DNA of 64,000 nucleotides from Clostridium niameyense (lineage in GTDB: Bacteria > Bacillota > Clostridia > Clostridiales > Clostridiaceae). Location: positions 212,970 to 276,969 of the forward strand of contig NZ_LN849007.1 in assembly GCF_001243045.1 (NCBI RefSeq), written 5' to 3'. Of this stretch, positions 31,868 through 40,917 are shown one piece after another. Position numbers and translations under genes: made by a program. How positions within the stretch are numbered: position 1 is the stretch's first letter; each line of letters starts with the position of its first letter. The notes beneath the pieces were generated by a model. It was not told the origin of the DNA. It searched no databases and saw nothing but the letters and a program-made list of their open reading frames with translations.

Positions 31868-32992
31868 ATGTCAAATGTAGATAAATTGTTTAACGAGTTT
31901 AAGGACATAGTAGAAGATCCTAAGAAACATATAGAAAGATATATGAAGGAAACTGGTAAAAAGGCTATAGGGTGTATGCCTTTATATAATCCAGAGGAAA
32001 TCATAGTAGCATTAGGAATGTTCCCAGTTGGAGTATGGGGTTCTAATACAAGTCTTTCAAAAGCTAAAACATATTTTCCAGCATTTATTTGTTCAATACT
32101 ACAAACAACTTTAGAAGACGCTTTAAATGGAAAATATGATATGTTATCTGGAATGATGATTCCTAATTATTGTGACTCTTTAAAGTGTATGGGACAAAAT
32201 TTTAAACTAACTGTTGATACTATTGAATTTATTCCAGTAACTATTCCACAAAACAGAAAACTAAAGGCTGGAAAAGAATTTTTAAACAGTCAATATAAAA
32301 TGAATATTAAACAGTTGGAAAAGATATCTGGTAATAAGCTTACAGATGAATCTTTAGAAAAAGCTATAGAAATGTACAATGAACATAGCAAAACAATGAA
32401 TGAATTTTCAAAGTTAGCATCAGAATGCCCAGGTATAATATCACCAACTAAGAGAAATTATGTTATGAAATCTGCTTATTTTATGGATAAAGGGGAACAT
32501 ACTGAAAAAGTTAAAGAACTGATGAATGAAATAAGGAAAATAGAGTGTAAGCCATTTGAAGGAAAAAGAGTTATAACTACAGGAATAATTGCTGATTCAG
32601 AAGATTTATTAAAAATCTTAGAAGAAAATAATATAGCTATTGTTGGGGATGATATAGCTCATGAATCTAGACAATATAGAACATTGATACCAGAAGCAGA
32701 TACTCCATTGGATAGATTATCTGAACAATTTGCAAATAGAGAATGTAGTACTTTATACGATCCAGAAAGAACAAGAGGCAAAAATATAGTTGAGATGGCA
32801 AAGGAAAGAAAAGCGGATGGAATTATATTCTTCATGACAAAATTTTGTGACCCAGAAGAATATGATTATCCACAAATGAAAAAAGATTTTGAAGAAGCAA
32901 AAATTCCACATGTAATAATAGATACTGATATGCAAATGAAAGATTATGAACAAGCTAGAACTGCAATTCAAGCTTTTGCAGAAACACTTTAG
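31868..32992 (+). CDS. fldC: (R)-Phenyllactyl-CoA dehydratase, FldC subunit
   Basis: Smaller subunit of the FldBC dehydratase, 374 residues, HgdB family. The cluster-binding cysteines are in PNYCDSLKCMGQ (about residue 100) and FMTKFCDPEEYDYP (about 325). An upstream in-frame TTG at 31844 has no proper ribosome site, while AAGGAGG is placed correctly for the ATG at 31868. It pairs with FldB at the core of the aromatic reductive pathway. A 137-bp gap containing a hairpin separates it from acdA. Confidence 0.96.
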   Translation: MSNVDKLFNEFKDIVEDPKKHIERYMKETGKKAIGCMPLYNPEEIIVALGMFPVGVWGSNTSLSKAKTYFPAFICSILQTTLEDALNGKYDMLSGMMIPNYCDSLKCMGQNFKLTVDTIEFIPVTIPQNRKLKAGKEFLNSQYKMNIKQLEKISGNKLTDESLEKAIEMYNEHSKTMNEFSKLASECPGIISPTKRNYVMKSAYFMDKGEHTEKVKELMNEIRKIECKPFEGKRVITTGIIADSEDLLKILEENNIAIVGDDIAHESRQYRTLIPEADTPLDRLSEQFANRECSTLYDPERTRGKNIVEMAKERKADGIIFFMTKFCDPEEYDYPQMKKDFEEAKIPHVIIDTDMQMKDYEQARTAIQAFAETL

Positions 32993-33022
32993 CATATTAT
33001 TTAAGTATTTAGTATAAGAAAT

Positions 33023-33080
33023 AACATTGATTTTTCTTAAAATTAAATAGAATATTTTAATCTAGAGAAAAATCAATGTT
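33023..33080 (+). promoter_or_regulatory. Hairpin between fldC and acdA
   Basis: Perfect 15-bp stem (AACATTGATTTTTCT with AGAAAAATCAATGTT) with an inner TAAAAT/ATTTTA stem and no strong T run. It resembles the hairpin before fldA and is followed by the same TATAAGCTAATAGAAA block. It may be a partial terminator or processing site that sets the ratio of dehydratase to reductase. Confidence 0.55.
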
Positions 33081-33129
33081 TATATTTATATAAGCTAATA
33101 GAAATTCTTAAAATATTAGGAGGGATATG

Positions 33130-34263
33130 ATGATTTTCACAGAACAACACGAACTTATTAGAAAATTAGCAAGGGATTTTGCAGAAAAGGAAATAGAAAC
33201 TATAGCAGACGAAGTGGATAAAACTGCCGAGTTCCCTAAAGAAGTCATCGACAAAATGGCTAAGCTTGGATTTTTTGGAATAAAAATGCCTAAAGAATAT
33301 GGCGGTGCAGGGGCTGATACTAGAGCTTATGTAACTATAATGGAAGAAATATCCAGGGCTTCTGGCGTTGCTGGAATATATTTATCATCACCTAACTCAT
33401 TACTTGGAACACCATTTTTACTAGTTGGTACAGAAGAACAAAAAGAAAAATATCTAAAACCAATGATTAAAGGTGAAAAGAAATTAGCTTTTGCTTTAAC
33501 TGAACCAGGAGCTGGATCAGATGCAGGCGCTATTGCAACAACTGCTAAAGAAGATGGAGATTATTATATATTAAATGGAAGAAAAACATTTATTACAGGA
33601 GCTCCAATATCAGATAATATTATAGTATTTGCTAAGACAGACATGAGTAAAGGAACAAAAGGAATTACTACATTTATAGTAGATAGTAAACAAGAAGGAG
33701 TATCTTTTGGTAAACCTGAAGAAAAGATGGGTATGATTGGATGTCCAACTAGTGATATTATTTTAGAAAATGTAAAAGTTCATAAGTCAGATATACTTGG
33801 AGAAATAAATAAAGGATTTATAACTGCAATGAAGACTTTGAGTGTTGGACGTTTAGGAGTTGCAGCGCAAGCACTAGGAATAGCTCAAGCTGCTGTAGAT
33901 GAAGCGGTTAAATATGCAAAACAAAGAAAGCAATTTAATAGACCAATTGCTAAATTCCAAGCTATTCAATTTAAATTAGCTGACATGGAAACTAAATTAA
34001 ATGCTGCAAAATTATTAGTATATAATGCTGCTTACAAAATGGATAAAGGAGAAAAAGCAGACAAAGAGGCTGCTATGGCAAAATACTTTGCGGCTGAATC
34101 TGCTATTCAAATAGTAAATGATGCATTACAAATACATGGTGGCTATGGCTACATAAAAGAGTATAAGGTAGAAAGATTATATAGAGATGTTAGAGTAATT
34201 GCTATATATGAAGGAACTTCTCAAGTTCAACAAATGGTAATAGCGTCAAATCTTTTAAAGTAA
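33130..34263 (+). CDS. acdA: Acyl-CoA dehydrogenase (aryl-acryloyl-CoA reductase)
   Basis: FAD enzyme reducing cinnamoyl-, coumaroyl- or indoleacryloyl-CoA to the propionyl-CoA, with electrons from EtfBA. The 377-residue protein has the flavin-binding LTEPGAGSDAG motif (about 124-134). The catalytic base E361 is in the IYEGTSQVQ motif. Two tandem ATGs exist; AGGAGG sits 5 nt before the second, which is used here. etfB starts 12 bp after the stop, so acdA-etfB-etfA form one transcript. It is the counterpart of CarC in caffeyl-CoA reductase. Confidence 0.95.
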   Translation: MIFTEQHELIRKLARDFAEKEIETIADEVDKTAEFPKEVIDKMAKLGFFGIKMPKEYGGAGADTRAYVTIMEEISRASGVAGIYLSSPNSLLGTPFLLVGTEEQKEKYLKPMIKGEKKLAFALTEPGAGSDAGAIATTAKEDGDYYILNGRKTFITGAPISDNIIVFAKTDMSKGTKGITTFIVDSKQEGVSFGKPEEKMGMIGCPTSDIILENVKVHKSDILGEINKGFITAMKTLSVGRLGVAAQALGIAQAAVDEAVKYAKQRKQFNRPIAKFQAIQFKLADMETKLNAAKLLVYNAAYKMDKGEKADKEAAMAKYFAAESAIQIVNDALQIHGGYGYIKEYKVERLYRDVRVIAIYEGTSQVQQMVIASNLLK

Positions 34264-34275
34264 GGAGTGAACGAA

Positions 34276-35070
34276 TTGAAAATAGTTGTATGTGTAAAAC
34301 AAGTACCAGATACTAATGAAGTAAGAATAGACCCTGTAAAAGGAACCCTTATTCGTGAAGGTGTGCCTGCTATATTAAATCCAGATGATGCTAATGCTTT
34401 AGAGCAAGCATTAAGATTAAAGGATCAATATGAAAATGTAAAAGTTACAGTACTTACTATGGGAATACCATCTTCATCTTATATGTTAAGAGAATGTTTA
34501 GCAATGGGGGCAGATGAAGCTATATTAGTAACGGATAGAGCTTTTGCAGGAGCAGATACATGGGCTACATCTAATGCTTTAGCTTCAGCTTTAAGAAAGG
34601 TAGGAGATTATGACTTAATATTTGCTGGGAGACAAGCAATAGATGGCGATACAGCTCAAGTTGGACCTCAAATAGCAGAAAGACTTAATATCCCTCAAGT
34701 AACTTATGTTATGGGCTTTGATTATAATAAAGATAAAAATACACTAATTGTAGATAGACAATTAGAAGATGGATATGAAAGAGTTCAAATTAAATCTATG
34801 CCAGCTTTAATTACTGCCATTAATGAATTAAATGAGCCTCGTTATATGACTGTTGGAGGCATAGTAGATGCATATAAAAAAGATATTAAGATATTTACAA
34901 TTAAAGATTTAGATGTTACTCCAGATGAAGTAGGTTTAAATGCTTCTCCAACTTCAGTATTTAGATCATTCGCACCAGATAAAAAACAACAAGGTGTTAT
35001 GTTGAATGGAACACCTGAAGAAATGGTAGGAAAATTAGTAACAGAACTTCAATCTAAACATTATATTTAA
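34276..35070 (+). CDS. etfB: Electron transfer flavoprotein beta subunit
   Basis: Small ETF subunit of 264 residues, beginning [15 protein letters not shown] as usual for the family, with the AMP/FAD-binding [11 protein letters not shown] and the recognition-loop region around residues 190-200. The start is TTG at 34276 after AAGGAGTGA; a GTG 9 bp upstream is in frame but too close to the ribosome site. In bifurcating ETFs this subunit binds the FAD that splits electron pairs. It sits between acdA and the ferredoxin-fused etfA. Confidence 0.94.
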   Translation: MKIVVCVKQVPDTNEVRIDPVKGTLIREGVPAILNPDDANALEQALRLKDQYENVKVTVLTMGIPSSSYMLRECLAMGADEAILVTDRAFAGADTWATSNALASALRKVGDYDLIFAGRQAIDGDTAQVGPQIAERLNIPQVTYVMGFDYNKDKNTLIVDRQLEDGYERVQIKSMPALITAINELNEPRYMTVGGIVDAYKKDIKIFTIKDLDVTPDEVGLNASPTSVFRSFAPDKKQQGVMLNGTPEEMVGKLVTELQSKHYI

Positions 35071-35087
35071 GTTTTGGGAGGGTTATT

Positions 35088-36290
35088 ATGGCTATTAATA
35101 TAAACAAAGAAAAATGCAAAGCATGTGGTATATGTGAAAAGCAATGCCCATTTGATGCTATTCATGTAGTTAACGGATTAGCAGAAGTAAATGAAAAGTG
35201 TACAATATGTGGATCTTGTGTAGAAGCTTGTCCATTTGATGCAATAGAAAAAGAAGAAAAAAAAGCTGTAAAAAAAGATATAAGTGCATATAAAGGTGTA
35301 TGGGTATATGCTGAACAAAGACAAGGAGAACTTACTCCAGTAGTAATAGAATTATTAGGAGAAGGTAAAAAATTAGCTGACGAAATAGGAACAGATTTAT
35401 CTGCAATTTTATTAGGTGATAATGTAGGAGCGTTAGCGGAAGAACTAGTAAAATATGGAGCAAATAAAGTATATGTAGCAGATGATAAAAAATTAGAAAA
35501 CTATACAACAGATGCTTATACAACAGTAATTTCAGATGCTATCAATGAATATAAACCGGAATCAGTTCTATTTGGAGCCACTCATATCGGAAGAGATTTA
35601 GCTCCTAGAATTGCAGCAAGAGTTGATACTGGACTTACAGCTGATTGTACAAAATTAGAAATAGATCCTGAAGCTAAAAACGTAAAACAAACTAGACCTG
35701 CATTCGGTGGAAACCTAATGGCAACTATAGTATGTAAAAACCATAGACCACAAATGTCTACAGTAAGACCTGGAGTTATGGAAAAGGCACAATTTAATGA
35801 AGATAATAAAGGTGAAATAATAAATTTAAAAGTAACCTTAAGTGAAGATGAGATAAGAACTAAAGTTTTAGAAATAATTAAATCTTCTAAAAAGCAAGTT
35901 TCTTTAGTTGATGCAGACTTTATAGTATCTGGTGGTAAAGGACTTGGAGATGCAGATGGATTTAAATTATTACAAGAATTAGCTGATTTATTAGGTGGAG
36001 TAGTAGGCAGTAGCCGTGCAGCTGTTGATATAGGATGGATAGATCATTCACATCAAGTTGGACAAACAGGAACTACAGTAAAACCAATAATCTATATTGC
36101 TTGTGGTATATCAGGAGCTATTCAACACGTAGCAGGTATGTCAAATTCAGATGTAATAATTGCTATAAATAAAGATGAAAATGCACCAATATTTGAAATA
36201 GCTGATTATGGAATAGTTGGTGATCTATATAAAGTAGTACCAATATTAATTGAAGAAATAAAAAAGATTAAAGAATCTAAAGCTGTATAA
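35088..36290 (+). CDS. etfA: Electron transfer flavoprotein alpha subunit with N-terminal ferredoxin domain
   Basis: The 400-residue protein is longer than a standard EtfA (about 320). The extra N-terminal 65 residues hold two [4Fe-4S] ligand sets, [12 protein letters not shown] and [12 protein letters not shown]. The EtfA core follows, with the FAD-binding [20 protein letters not shown] segment and the CGISGAIQH motif. Such fused EtfA proteins occur in the bifurcating caffeyl-CoA reductase (CarE) of Acetobacterium. Here it probably links AcdA to NADH and ferredoxin. It follows etfB with GGGAGG in the gap. The bifurcating role is an inference from architecture. Confidence 0.95.
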   Translation: MAININKEKCKACGICEKQCPFDAIHVVNGLAEVNEKCTICGSCVEACPFDAIEKEEKKAVKKDISAYKGVWVYAEQRQGELTPVVIELLGEGKKLADEIGTDLSAILLGDNVGALAEELVKYGANKVYVADDKKLENYTTDAYTTVISDAINEYKPESVLFGATHIGRDLAPRIAARVDTGLTADCTKLEIDPEAKNVKQTRPAFGGNLMATIVCKNHRPQMSTVRPGVMEKAQFNEDNKGEIINLKVTLSEDEIRTKVLEIIKSSKKQVSLVDADFIVSGGKGLGDADGFKLLQELADLLGGVVGSSRAAVDIGWIDHSHQVGQTGTTVKPIIYIACGISGAIQHVAGMSNSDVIIAINKDENAPIFEIADYGIVGDLYKVVPILIEEIKKIKESKAV

Positions 36291-36301
36291 TTCAAGTAAT
36301 G

Positions 36302-36361
36302 AAATATATTACAAGGAATAAAACGAGAATCTTCTTATTTTGTTTCTTGTAATATATATTA
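36302..36361 (+). terminator. Hairpin after etfA
   Basis: Arms ATATATTACAAG and CTTGTAATATAT around a long partly paired loop, with no T tract after the stem. It may be a partial terminator that also protects the 3' end of the fld transcript. Confidence 0.5.
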
Positions 36362-36447
36362 GCTAACATAGTTAAAAAAATAACAAATATATTATATAAG
36401 AGGAATTAGTTACAATAATATATATGTTAAGGGGAGTGAATTTGTCA

Positions 36448-37584
36448 ATGGATAATAAAGATAAGAAAAATGAAACAAAAACAAAAAAGTCTGGGGTTCC
36501 TATATATCTAGGGATTGCAAGTGTATGGTTTGGTGCCCATTGTGGTCCAGGAGTAGCATCAGGTAAACAGACTGCAGTTTTTTATAGTGAGTTTGGTAAA
36601 TGGGCATTTATAACTCCTGTTATAGCAATGATATTAATGGGACTTTGCATTTACTGTTCTATAGAATATGCACGTATAACTAAGGTGAAAAATTTTAGGG
36701 AATTAACAGATAGTTTATTTCATCCATATGAGAAAATATTTTCAACATTTTTTGAAGTTACGTTTATAGCAACTGTTCTTATGGTAGTAGGAGGATGTAT
36801 AGCTACGGGAGCAGAAGTATTAAAAGAATATATAGGTTTACCTATATTTATAGGAAGTATAATATTAGTTGTAATTACTATACTTTTATCTATGTATGGA
36901 GCTAATTTAGTACGTTCTTCATCAACTGTTATGACTATATTTATAATAGTTTGTTTAATAGCTATGGTGGTACTAGGCTTACTTTCCCCAAAGGGGAATT
37001 TTTCAAGTAATTGGAGCACTAAATCTTTTAGTGATACTTCACCTTGGAAGGCTATAGCTATGGCAGTTGTTTATACTGGTTTCCAATCAGCAGGAAATAT
37101 TGCTAATGCAGTTTCTGTATCTCAAGGAATAGAAGGAAAAAAAGAGTCCAAAAAGGCAGCTATTTTAGGGGTAATATTAAATACATTACTTATTTTAGGC
37201 ATCGTATTTTTATTATTTGCGTACCCTCAATCAGTAACTAAAACTTTACCAAACTATTTTGTAGCGGAGAAAGTAGGATCTTCTGTATTATTATTTTCTT
37301 ATGTATTAATGGTTTTACTTGCGGTTATGAGTACTAATGTTTCTTTTGCTTTTTCTGTTGTATCCCGTTATGGAGAAAAGCTTCCTATGGAACCAGGAGT
37401 GAAAAGAGACTTTATTGTAACTACAGTTTTAATGATATTATGTGTAATAGTATCTGCATTAGGATTAGACACTATTGTAAGTAAGGGATATAAGTATTTA
37501 GGATATGCTTGTATATTTATAGTAGTTATACCAATAGTACTAGTTGGAAGTAAAAAAATTAAGAAATTAAGTTCAAATAAATAA
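36448..37584 (+). CDS. YkvI-like (COG3949) membrane transporter
   Basis: Integral membrane protein of 378 residues with about ten helices, related to the uncharacterised YkvI group of the APC/LeuT-fold superfamily. The N-terminal glycine-rich WFGAHCGPGVASGKQT region corresponds to the substrate site of helix 1. The start could be ATG 36448 or TTG 36442; AGGGGAGTGA is better spaced for the ATG. It lies between etfA and fldH in the aromatic cluster, so aromatic amino acids or their aryl-propionate products are plausible substrates. No substrate is proved. A hairpin precedes it and a terminator follows. Confidence 0.8.
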   Translation: MDNKDKKNETKTKKSGVPIYLGIASVWFGAHCGPGVASGKQTAVFYSEFGKWAFITPVIAMILMGLCIYCSIEYARITKVKNFRELTDSLFHPYEKIFSTFFEVTFIATVLMVVGGCIATGAEVLKEYIGLPIFIGSIILVVITILLSMYGANLVRSSSTVMTIFIIVCLIAMVVLGLLSPKGNFSSNWSTKSFSDTSPWKAIAMAVVYTGFQSAGNIANAVSVSQGIEGKKESKKAAILGVILNTLLILGIVFLLFAYPQSVTKTLPNYFVAEKVGSSVLLFSYVLMVLLAVMSTNVSFAFSVVSRYGEKLPMEPGVKRDFIVTTVLMILCVIVSALGLDTIVSKGYKYLGYACIFIVVIPIVLVGSKKIKKLSSNK

Positions 37585-37586
37585 GA

Positions 37587-37625
37587 TCCTAAAAGGTAGA
37601 TCTTTTTAGGGTTTACCTTTTATAT
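37587..37625 (+). terminator. Terminator of the YkvI-like gene
   Basis: Overlapping hairpins AAAAGGTA/TACCTTTT and CCTAAAA/TTTTAGG, ending in a T-rich tail. Confidence 0.65.
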
Positions 37626-38070
37626 TTATAATAGTTAGAATCTATAAATATAAAATTTTTATTAAGTACATTAATTATAATTTTGTTTTTTATAATATTT
37701 ATGTAAATATTTAATAAGGGTAATTACGACATTTTTCTTTTGAAGTTTAAAAAAATTTATAAAAATTAATCTTTTTTTAATATACTATAATAATTGATTT
37801 AATAATAGTTTAACAATATTTTCGGTAAGGATAAGTTATTTAAAGGTTTGTGAAAAAATGAAAGAATAATAAAATAAATTAAGATATTAGTTAAATATTA
37901 AAATTTTAATATTTGTTAAAGAAGATAGTTCCAAGGAGTTTAACTATATTAATGATAAAAAAATTGTTGAAAAATTAAATTAATAATGTATGGGTATATA
38001 AATTTTAAATTTGAATATAAATGTATTGAATCAATAAATGTATATAATTTCTATAAAATGTAACGAATGA
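37626..38070. other. Long AT-rich intergenic region before fldH
   Basis: About 450 bases without a gene. A short dyad, ATAGTT...AACTAT, lies at about 37924-37948, and an 8-codon ORF at about 37953 lacks a well-placed ribosome site. Nothing else is recognisable before the fldH promoter. Confidence 0.4.
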
Positions 38071-38112
38071 TTGACAAATAACAAACAATATGATATTCTG
38101 GAATTGATCGAA
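38071..38112 (+). promoter_or_regulatory. fldH promoter, twin of the fldL promoter
   Basis: TTGACA (38071-38076), 17 bp, TATTCT (38094-38099). Over 42 positions from TTGACA, 34 are identical to the fldL promoter, including ACAAT-N-TGATA in the spacer and -10, and TCTGG-NN-TTGAT after it. This implies shared regulation. Confidence 0.8.
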
Positions 38113-38139
38113 TATTATAAAAATTAGGGGGTATATTTC

Positions 38140-39129
38140 ATGAAGATTTTAGCATATTGTGTAAGACCAGACGAAGTTAGTTCTTTTGAAAAATTCTCAA
38201 AAAAATATGGACATGATGTAAAGATGATACCACAATCTTTTGGACCAGAAGTAGCTCATCTAGCTGAAGGATATGATGCGGTTTCAATATTGGGAAATTG
38301 TAAGGCTAATAGAGAAGCTTTAGAAAAGATAAAATTTTATAATATAAAATACTTAGCAACTAGATCTGCAGGGGTAAATAATATAGATTTCGAAGCTGCT
38401 AAAGAATTTGGCATAAATGTAGCCAATGTTCCAGCTTATTCACCAAACTCAGTTTCTGAATTAACAATAGGTATTACATTATGTTTAACTAGAAAAATAC
38501 CTTTTGCGTTAAAAAGAGTTGAATTAAATAATTTTGGATTAGCTGGACTTATAGGTACAGAATTAAGAAATGCAACTATAGGAGTTATTGGTACAGGAAG
38601 AATTGGATTTGAAGTAATTAAGGCATTCTCAGGTTTTGGGGCTAAGATGATAGGTTATGATATTATAGAAAATGAGAAAGCTAAGGAATATATAGAATAT
38701 AAAACTTTAGATGAAGTATATAAAGAAGCAGATATAATAACTTTACACACTCCTTTAACAAAGGAAAACTATCATATGATAGGAAAAGAAAGTATAGAAA
38801 AGATGAAAGATGGAGTTTTAATAATAAATGCAGCTCGTGGGGCATTAATTGATGGAGATGCATTAATAGAAGGATTAAAATCAGGTAAAATTGGAGGAGC
38901 AGCATTAGATAGTTATGAGTATGAACAAGGTGTATTCCATAACAATAAAATGAATGAAATTATGAAAGATGATACATTAGCAAGACTTAAGAGCTTTTCT
39001 AATGTAGTAATAACACCTCATATGGGATTCTATACAGATGAAGCTGTATCTAATATGGTGGAAACTACTCTTATGAATCTACAACAATTTGAAAAAGAAG
39101 GAAAATGTAAGAATCAATTAGGTAAATAA
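38140..39129 (+). CDS. fldH: Aryl-lactate dehydrogenase (D-2-hydroxyacid family)
   Basis: NADH-dependent reduction of phenylpyruvate, hydroxyphenylpyruvate and indolepyruvate to (R)-aryl-lactates, the first reductive step. The 329-residue protein has the Rossmann motif GVIGTGRIG (about 148-156), the substrate arginine in NAARGALIDG, and the catalytic H294 in the TPHMGF motif. The start follows AGGGGG. It has its own promoter resembling that of fldL, and a terminator follows. The D-lactate dehydrogenase fold agrees with the R-configuration needed by FldA and FldBC. Confidence 0.95.
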   Translation: MKILAYCVRPDEVSSFEKFSKKYGHDVKMIPQSFGPEVAHLAEGYDAVSILGNCKANREALEKIKFYNIKYLATRSAGVNNIDFEAAKEFGINVANVPAYSPNSVSELTIGITLCLTRKIPFALKRVELNNFGLAGLIGTELRNATIGVIGTGRIGFEVIKAFSGFGAKMIGYDIIENEKAKEYIEYKTLDEVYKEADIITLHTPLTKENYHMIGKESIEKMKDGVLIINAARGALIDGDALIEGLKSGKIGGAALDSYEYEQGVFHNNKMNEIMKDDTLARLKSFSNVVITPHMGFYTDEAVSNMVETTLMNLQQFEKEGKCKNQLGK

Positions 39130-39182
39130 TCCTAGCAGATATGAGTAAAAAAGCTATTATAATATATTATTAATTGATTTAT

Positions 39183-39217
39183 TAAAAAGTCCTATGCAAA
39201 TGCATAGGACTTTTATA
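39183..39217 (+). terminator. Terminator of fldH
   Basis: Stem AAAAGTCCTATGC and GCATAGGACTTTT with a 4-nt loop and T-rich end. Confidence 0.93.
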
Positions 39218-39299
39218 TTAAATAATATTTAACATATATATAATTAATGTATAATATATCTATAAAATATTATAAAATACCAGAGGGGAAGGAAATATT

Positions 39300-39599
39300 A
39301 TGAATTTTCAAGGTGTTTTTATAGGATTAATTACATTTTTAATTATAGGATTATTTCATCCTTTAGTTATAAAGGGGGAATATTATTTTAGTAAAAAAAT
39401 CTGGCCTATTTTTTTTATAGCAGGAATCATATTTATTATTTGTGCATTATTTACTAAAAGTAACATGATTAGTAATGTTTTAGGGGTAACGGGATTTTCA
39501 TGTTTATGGAGTATTTTTGAAATATTTGAGCAAGAAAAAAGAGTTCGAAAAGGATGGTTTCCTAGAAATCCTAAGAAAAAAATATTCATTAAACTTTAA
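39300..39599 (+). CDS. DUF4491 family membrane protein
   Basis: Small protein of 99 residues with three hydrophobic helices. The family features are visible: an N-terminal FIGLITFLIIGLFHPLVIKGEYYF, a middle helix, and WSIFEIFEQEKRVRKGWFP near the C-terminus with a basic tail. No function is known for the family. GAGGGGAAGG precedes the start. It stands alone between fldH and the DUF1002 gene and has no evident link with either. Confidence 0.85.
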   Translation: MNFQGVFIGLITFLIIGLFHPLVIKGEYYFSKKIWPIFFIAGIIFIICALFTKSNMISNVLGVTGFSCLWSIFEIFEQEKRVRKGWFPRNPKKKIFIKL

Positions 39600-39710
39600 A
39601 TTATATGTAACTATATTTATACTTTTAATATTTATATATATATTATAATATATATATGAACTAAAATATTATTTTTAGTTTTATATAAAAAGATAAAGGA
39701 GATTGAAAAT

Positions 39711-40655
39711 ATGAAATCTAAAATAATTATAAGCAGACTATTAGTTTTTATGTTGGCTATTACTATGGTAATATCTATATCAACAAAAAAAGTTTATGCA
39801 GATGCCTATAAGGTAGTTACGGTAGGTGCAGATTTAAATAAACAACAAAAAGATGATATGCTTAAATATTTTAAAGTTACTAAAGATGAGGCTAATGTAA
39901 TAGAAGTTACTAATTCTGAGGAAGAAAAATATTTAAATGGAGTAGCATCTAAAAAACAAATAGGAACTAAAGCTATATCATGTTCTTATGTAGAACCCAC
40001 AGATAAGGGTGGATTAAACGTATCTACTCATAATATATATTGGGTTACAGAAAACATGATAAAAAATGCTTTAATTACTGCGGGAATAGAAAATGCCAAC
40101 ATAAAGGTATCAGCACCTTTTAATGTATCAGGTACAGCCGCTCTTACAGGTATATTAAAGGGATTTGAAAAAAGTAAGGGTGGAGAAAAAATTGATGAAA
40201 AAAAGAAAAAGGCAGCTAATGAAGAATTAGTAGTTACAGGTAAATTAGGTGAAAAGATTGGACAAGATGAAGCAGCAGGATTAATTAATGAAGTTAAAAA
40301 AGAAGTTATTAAAGATAAGCCTAAAACAGAAAAGGAAATAGAAAAAATAGTTGTTAATGTAACTAATAATTATGGTAAGAATTTAAGTGATGAAGATATT
40401 AAAAGCATAAGTAAACTAATGGATAAAATAAATGGACTAGATTTAGATTTCAAACAAATAAAAAGTCAGTTAAATGATGTGACTAAACAATTAAAAGGAA
40501 AATTAACTAGTGAAGAAGCGCAAGGCTTTTTCAGTAAACTATGGAAATCAATTAAAGAATTTTTCTCAAACTCTTCTAAAGATAGCAGTTTTAATACAAT
40601 AGAACAAAATAATAAAAGTAACATAAATTTTTATAATAAAATAGAAAATTTATAA
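39711..40655 (+). CDS. Secreted DUF1002 protein
   Basis: Exported protein of 314 residues. A signal peptide with a basic start, a hydrophobic core and a cleavage-like KVYA-DAYK site ends near residue 31. The mature part begins KVVTVGADLNKQQKDDMLKYF, typical of DUF1002, and the rest is rich in lysine and glutamate with a likely helical C-terminus. The function is unknown. AAAGGAG precedes the start, and a strong terminator follows. It is probably surface-associated or extracellular. Confidence 0.87.
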   Translation: MKSKIIISRLLVFMLAITMVISISTKKVYADAYKVVTVGADLNKQQKDDMLKYFKVTKDEANVIEVTNSEEEKYLNGVASKKQIGTKAISCSYVEPTDKGGLNVSTHNIYWVTENMIKNALITAGIENANIKVSAPFNVSGTAALTGILKGFEKSKGGEKIDEKKKKAANEELVVTGKLGEKIGQDEAAGLINEVKKEVIKDKPKTEKEIEKIVVNVTNNYGKNLSDEDIKSISKLMDKINGLDLDFKQIKSQLNDVTKQLKGKLTSEEAQGFFSKLWKSIKEFFSNSSKDSSFNTIEQNNKSNINFYNKIENL

Positions 40656-40676
40656 AAATTAATATGAAATTATTCT

Positions 40677-40728
40677 AAAAGGCTGTATTAAAATAATTAT
40701 CACAAATTATTTTGATGCAGTCTTTTGT
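40677..40728 (+). terminator. Terminator of the DUF1002 gene
   Basis: Stem AAGGCTG-ATTAAAATAATT paired with AATTATTTTGAT-CAGTCTT, followed by TTTGT. Confidence 0.88.
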
Positions 40729-40842
40729 AATAAATTTGTAGGTTATGAATAAAATATAGTTATACTTTTATTACATATGGTAAATATAATTACTTAAATT
40801 CCATATTTTATTAATTCTATAACAATAAAATTAATATTTGTA

Positions 40843-40870
40843 TTGCTAGAAATGAAAAATGTAATATAAT
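40843..40870 (+). promoter_or_regulatory. Promoter of the TetR gene
   Basis: TTGCTA (40843-40848), 16 bp, TATAAT (40865-40870). Confidence 0.6.
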
Positions 40871-40881
40871 TAAATTAAGAA

Positions 40882-40894
40882 TGACTTTAAGTCA
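40882..40894. promoter_or_regulatory. Candidate TetR operator
   Basis: Perfect dyad TGACTT-T-AAGTCA located over the predicted transcription start, 24 bp before the tetR start codon. This position fits autorepression. Confidence 0.6.
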
Positions 40895-40917
40895 ATATAT
40901 ACTTAGGAGGATTTAGT

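Noticed and set aside
37953-37979. Eight-codon ORF upstream of fldH as a leader peptide
   Set aside because: Ribosome site is too distant and no aromatic codons occur; the fldH promoter lies further downstream.
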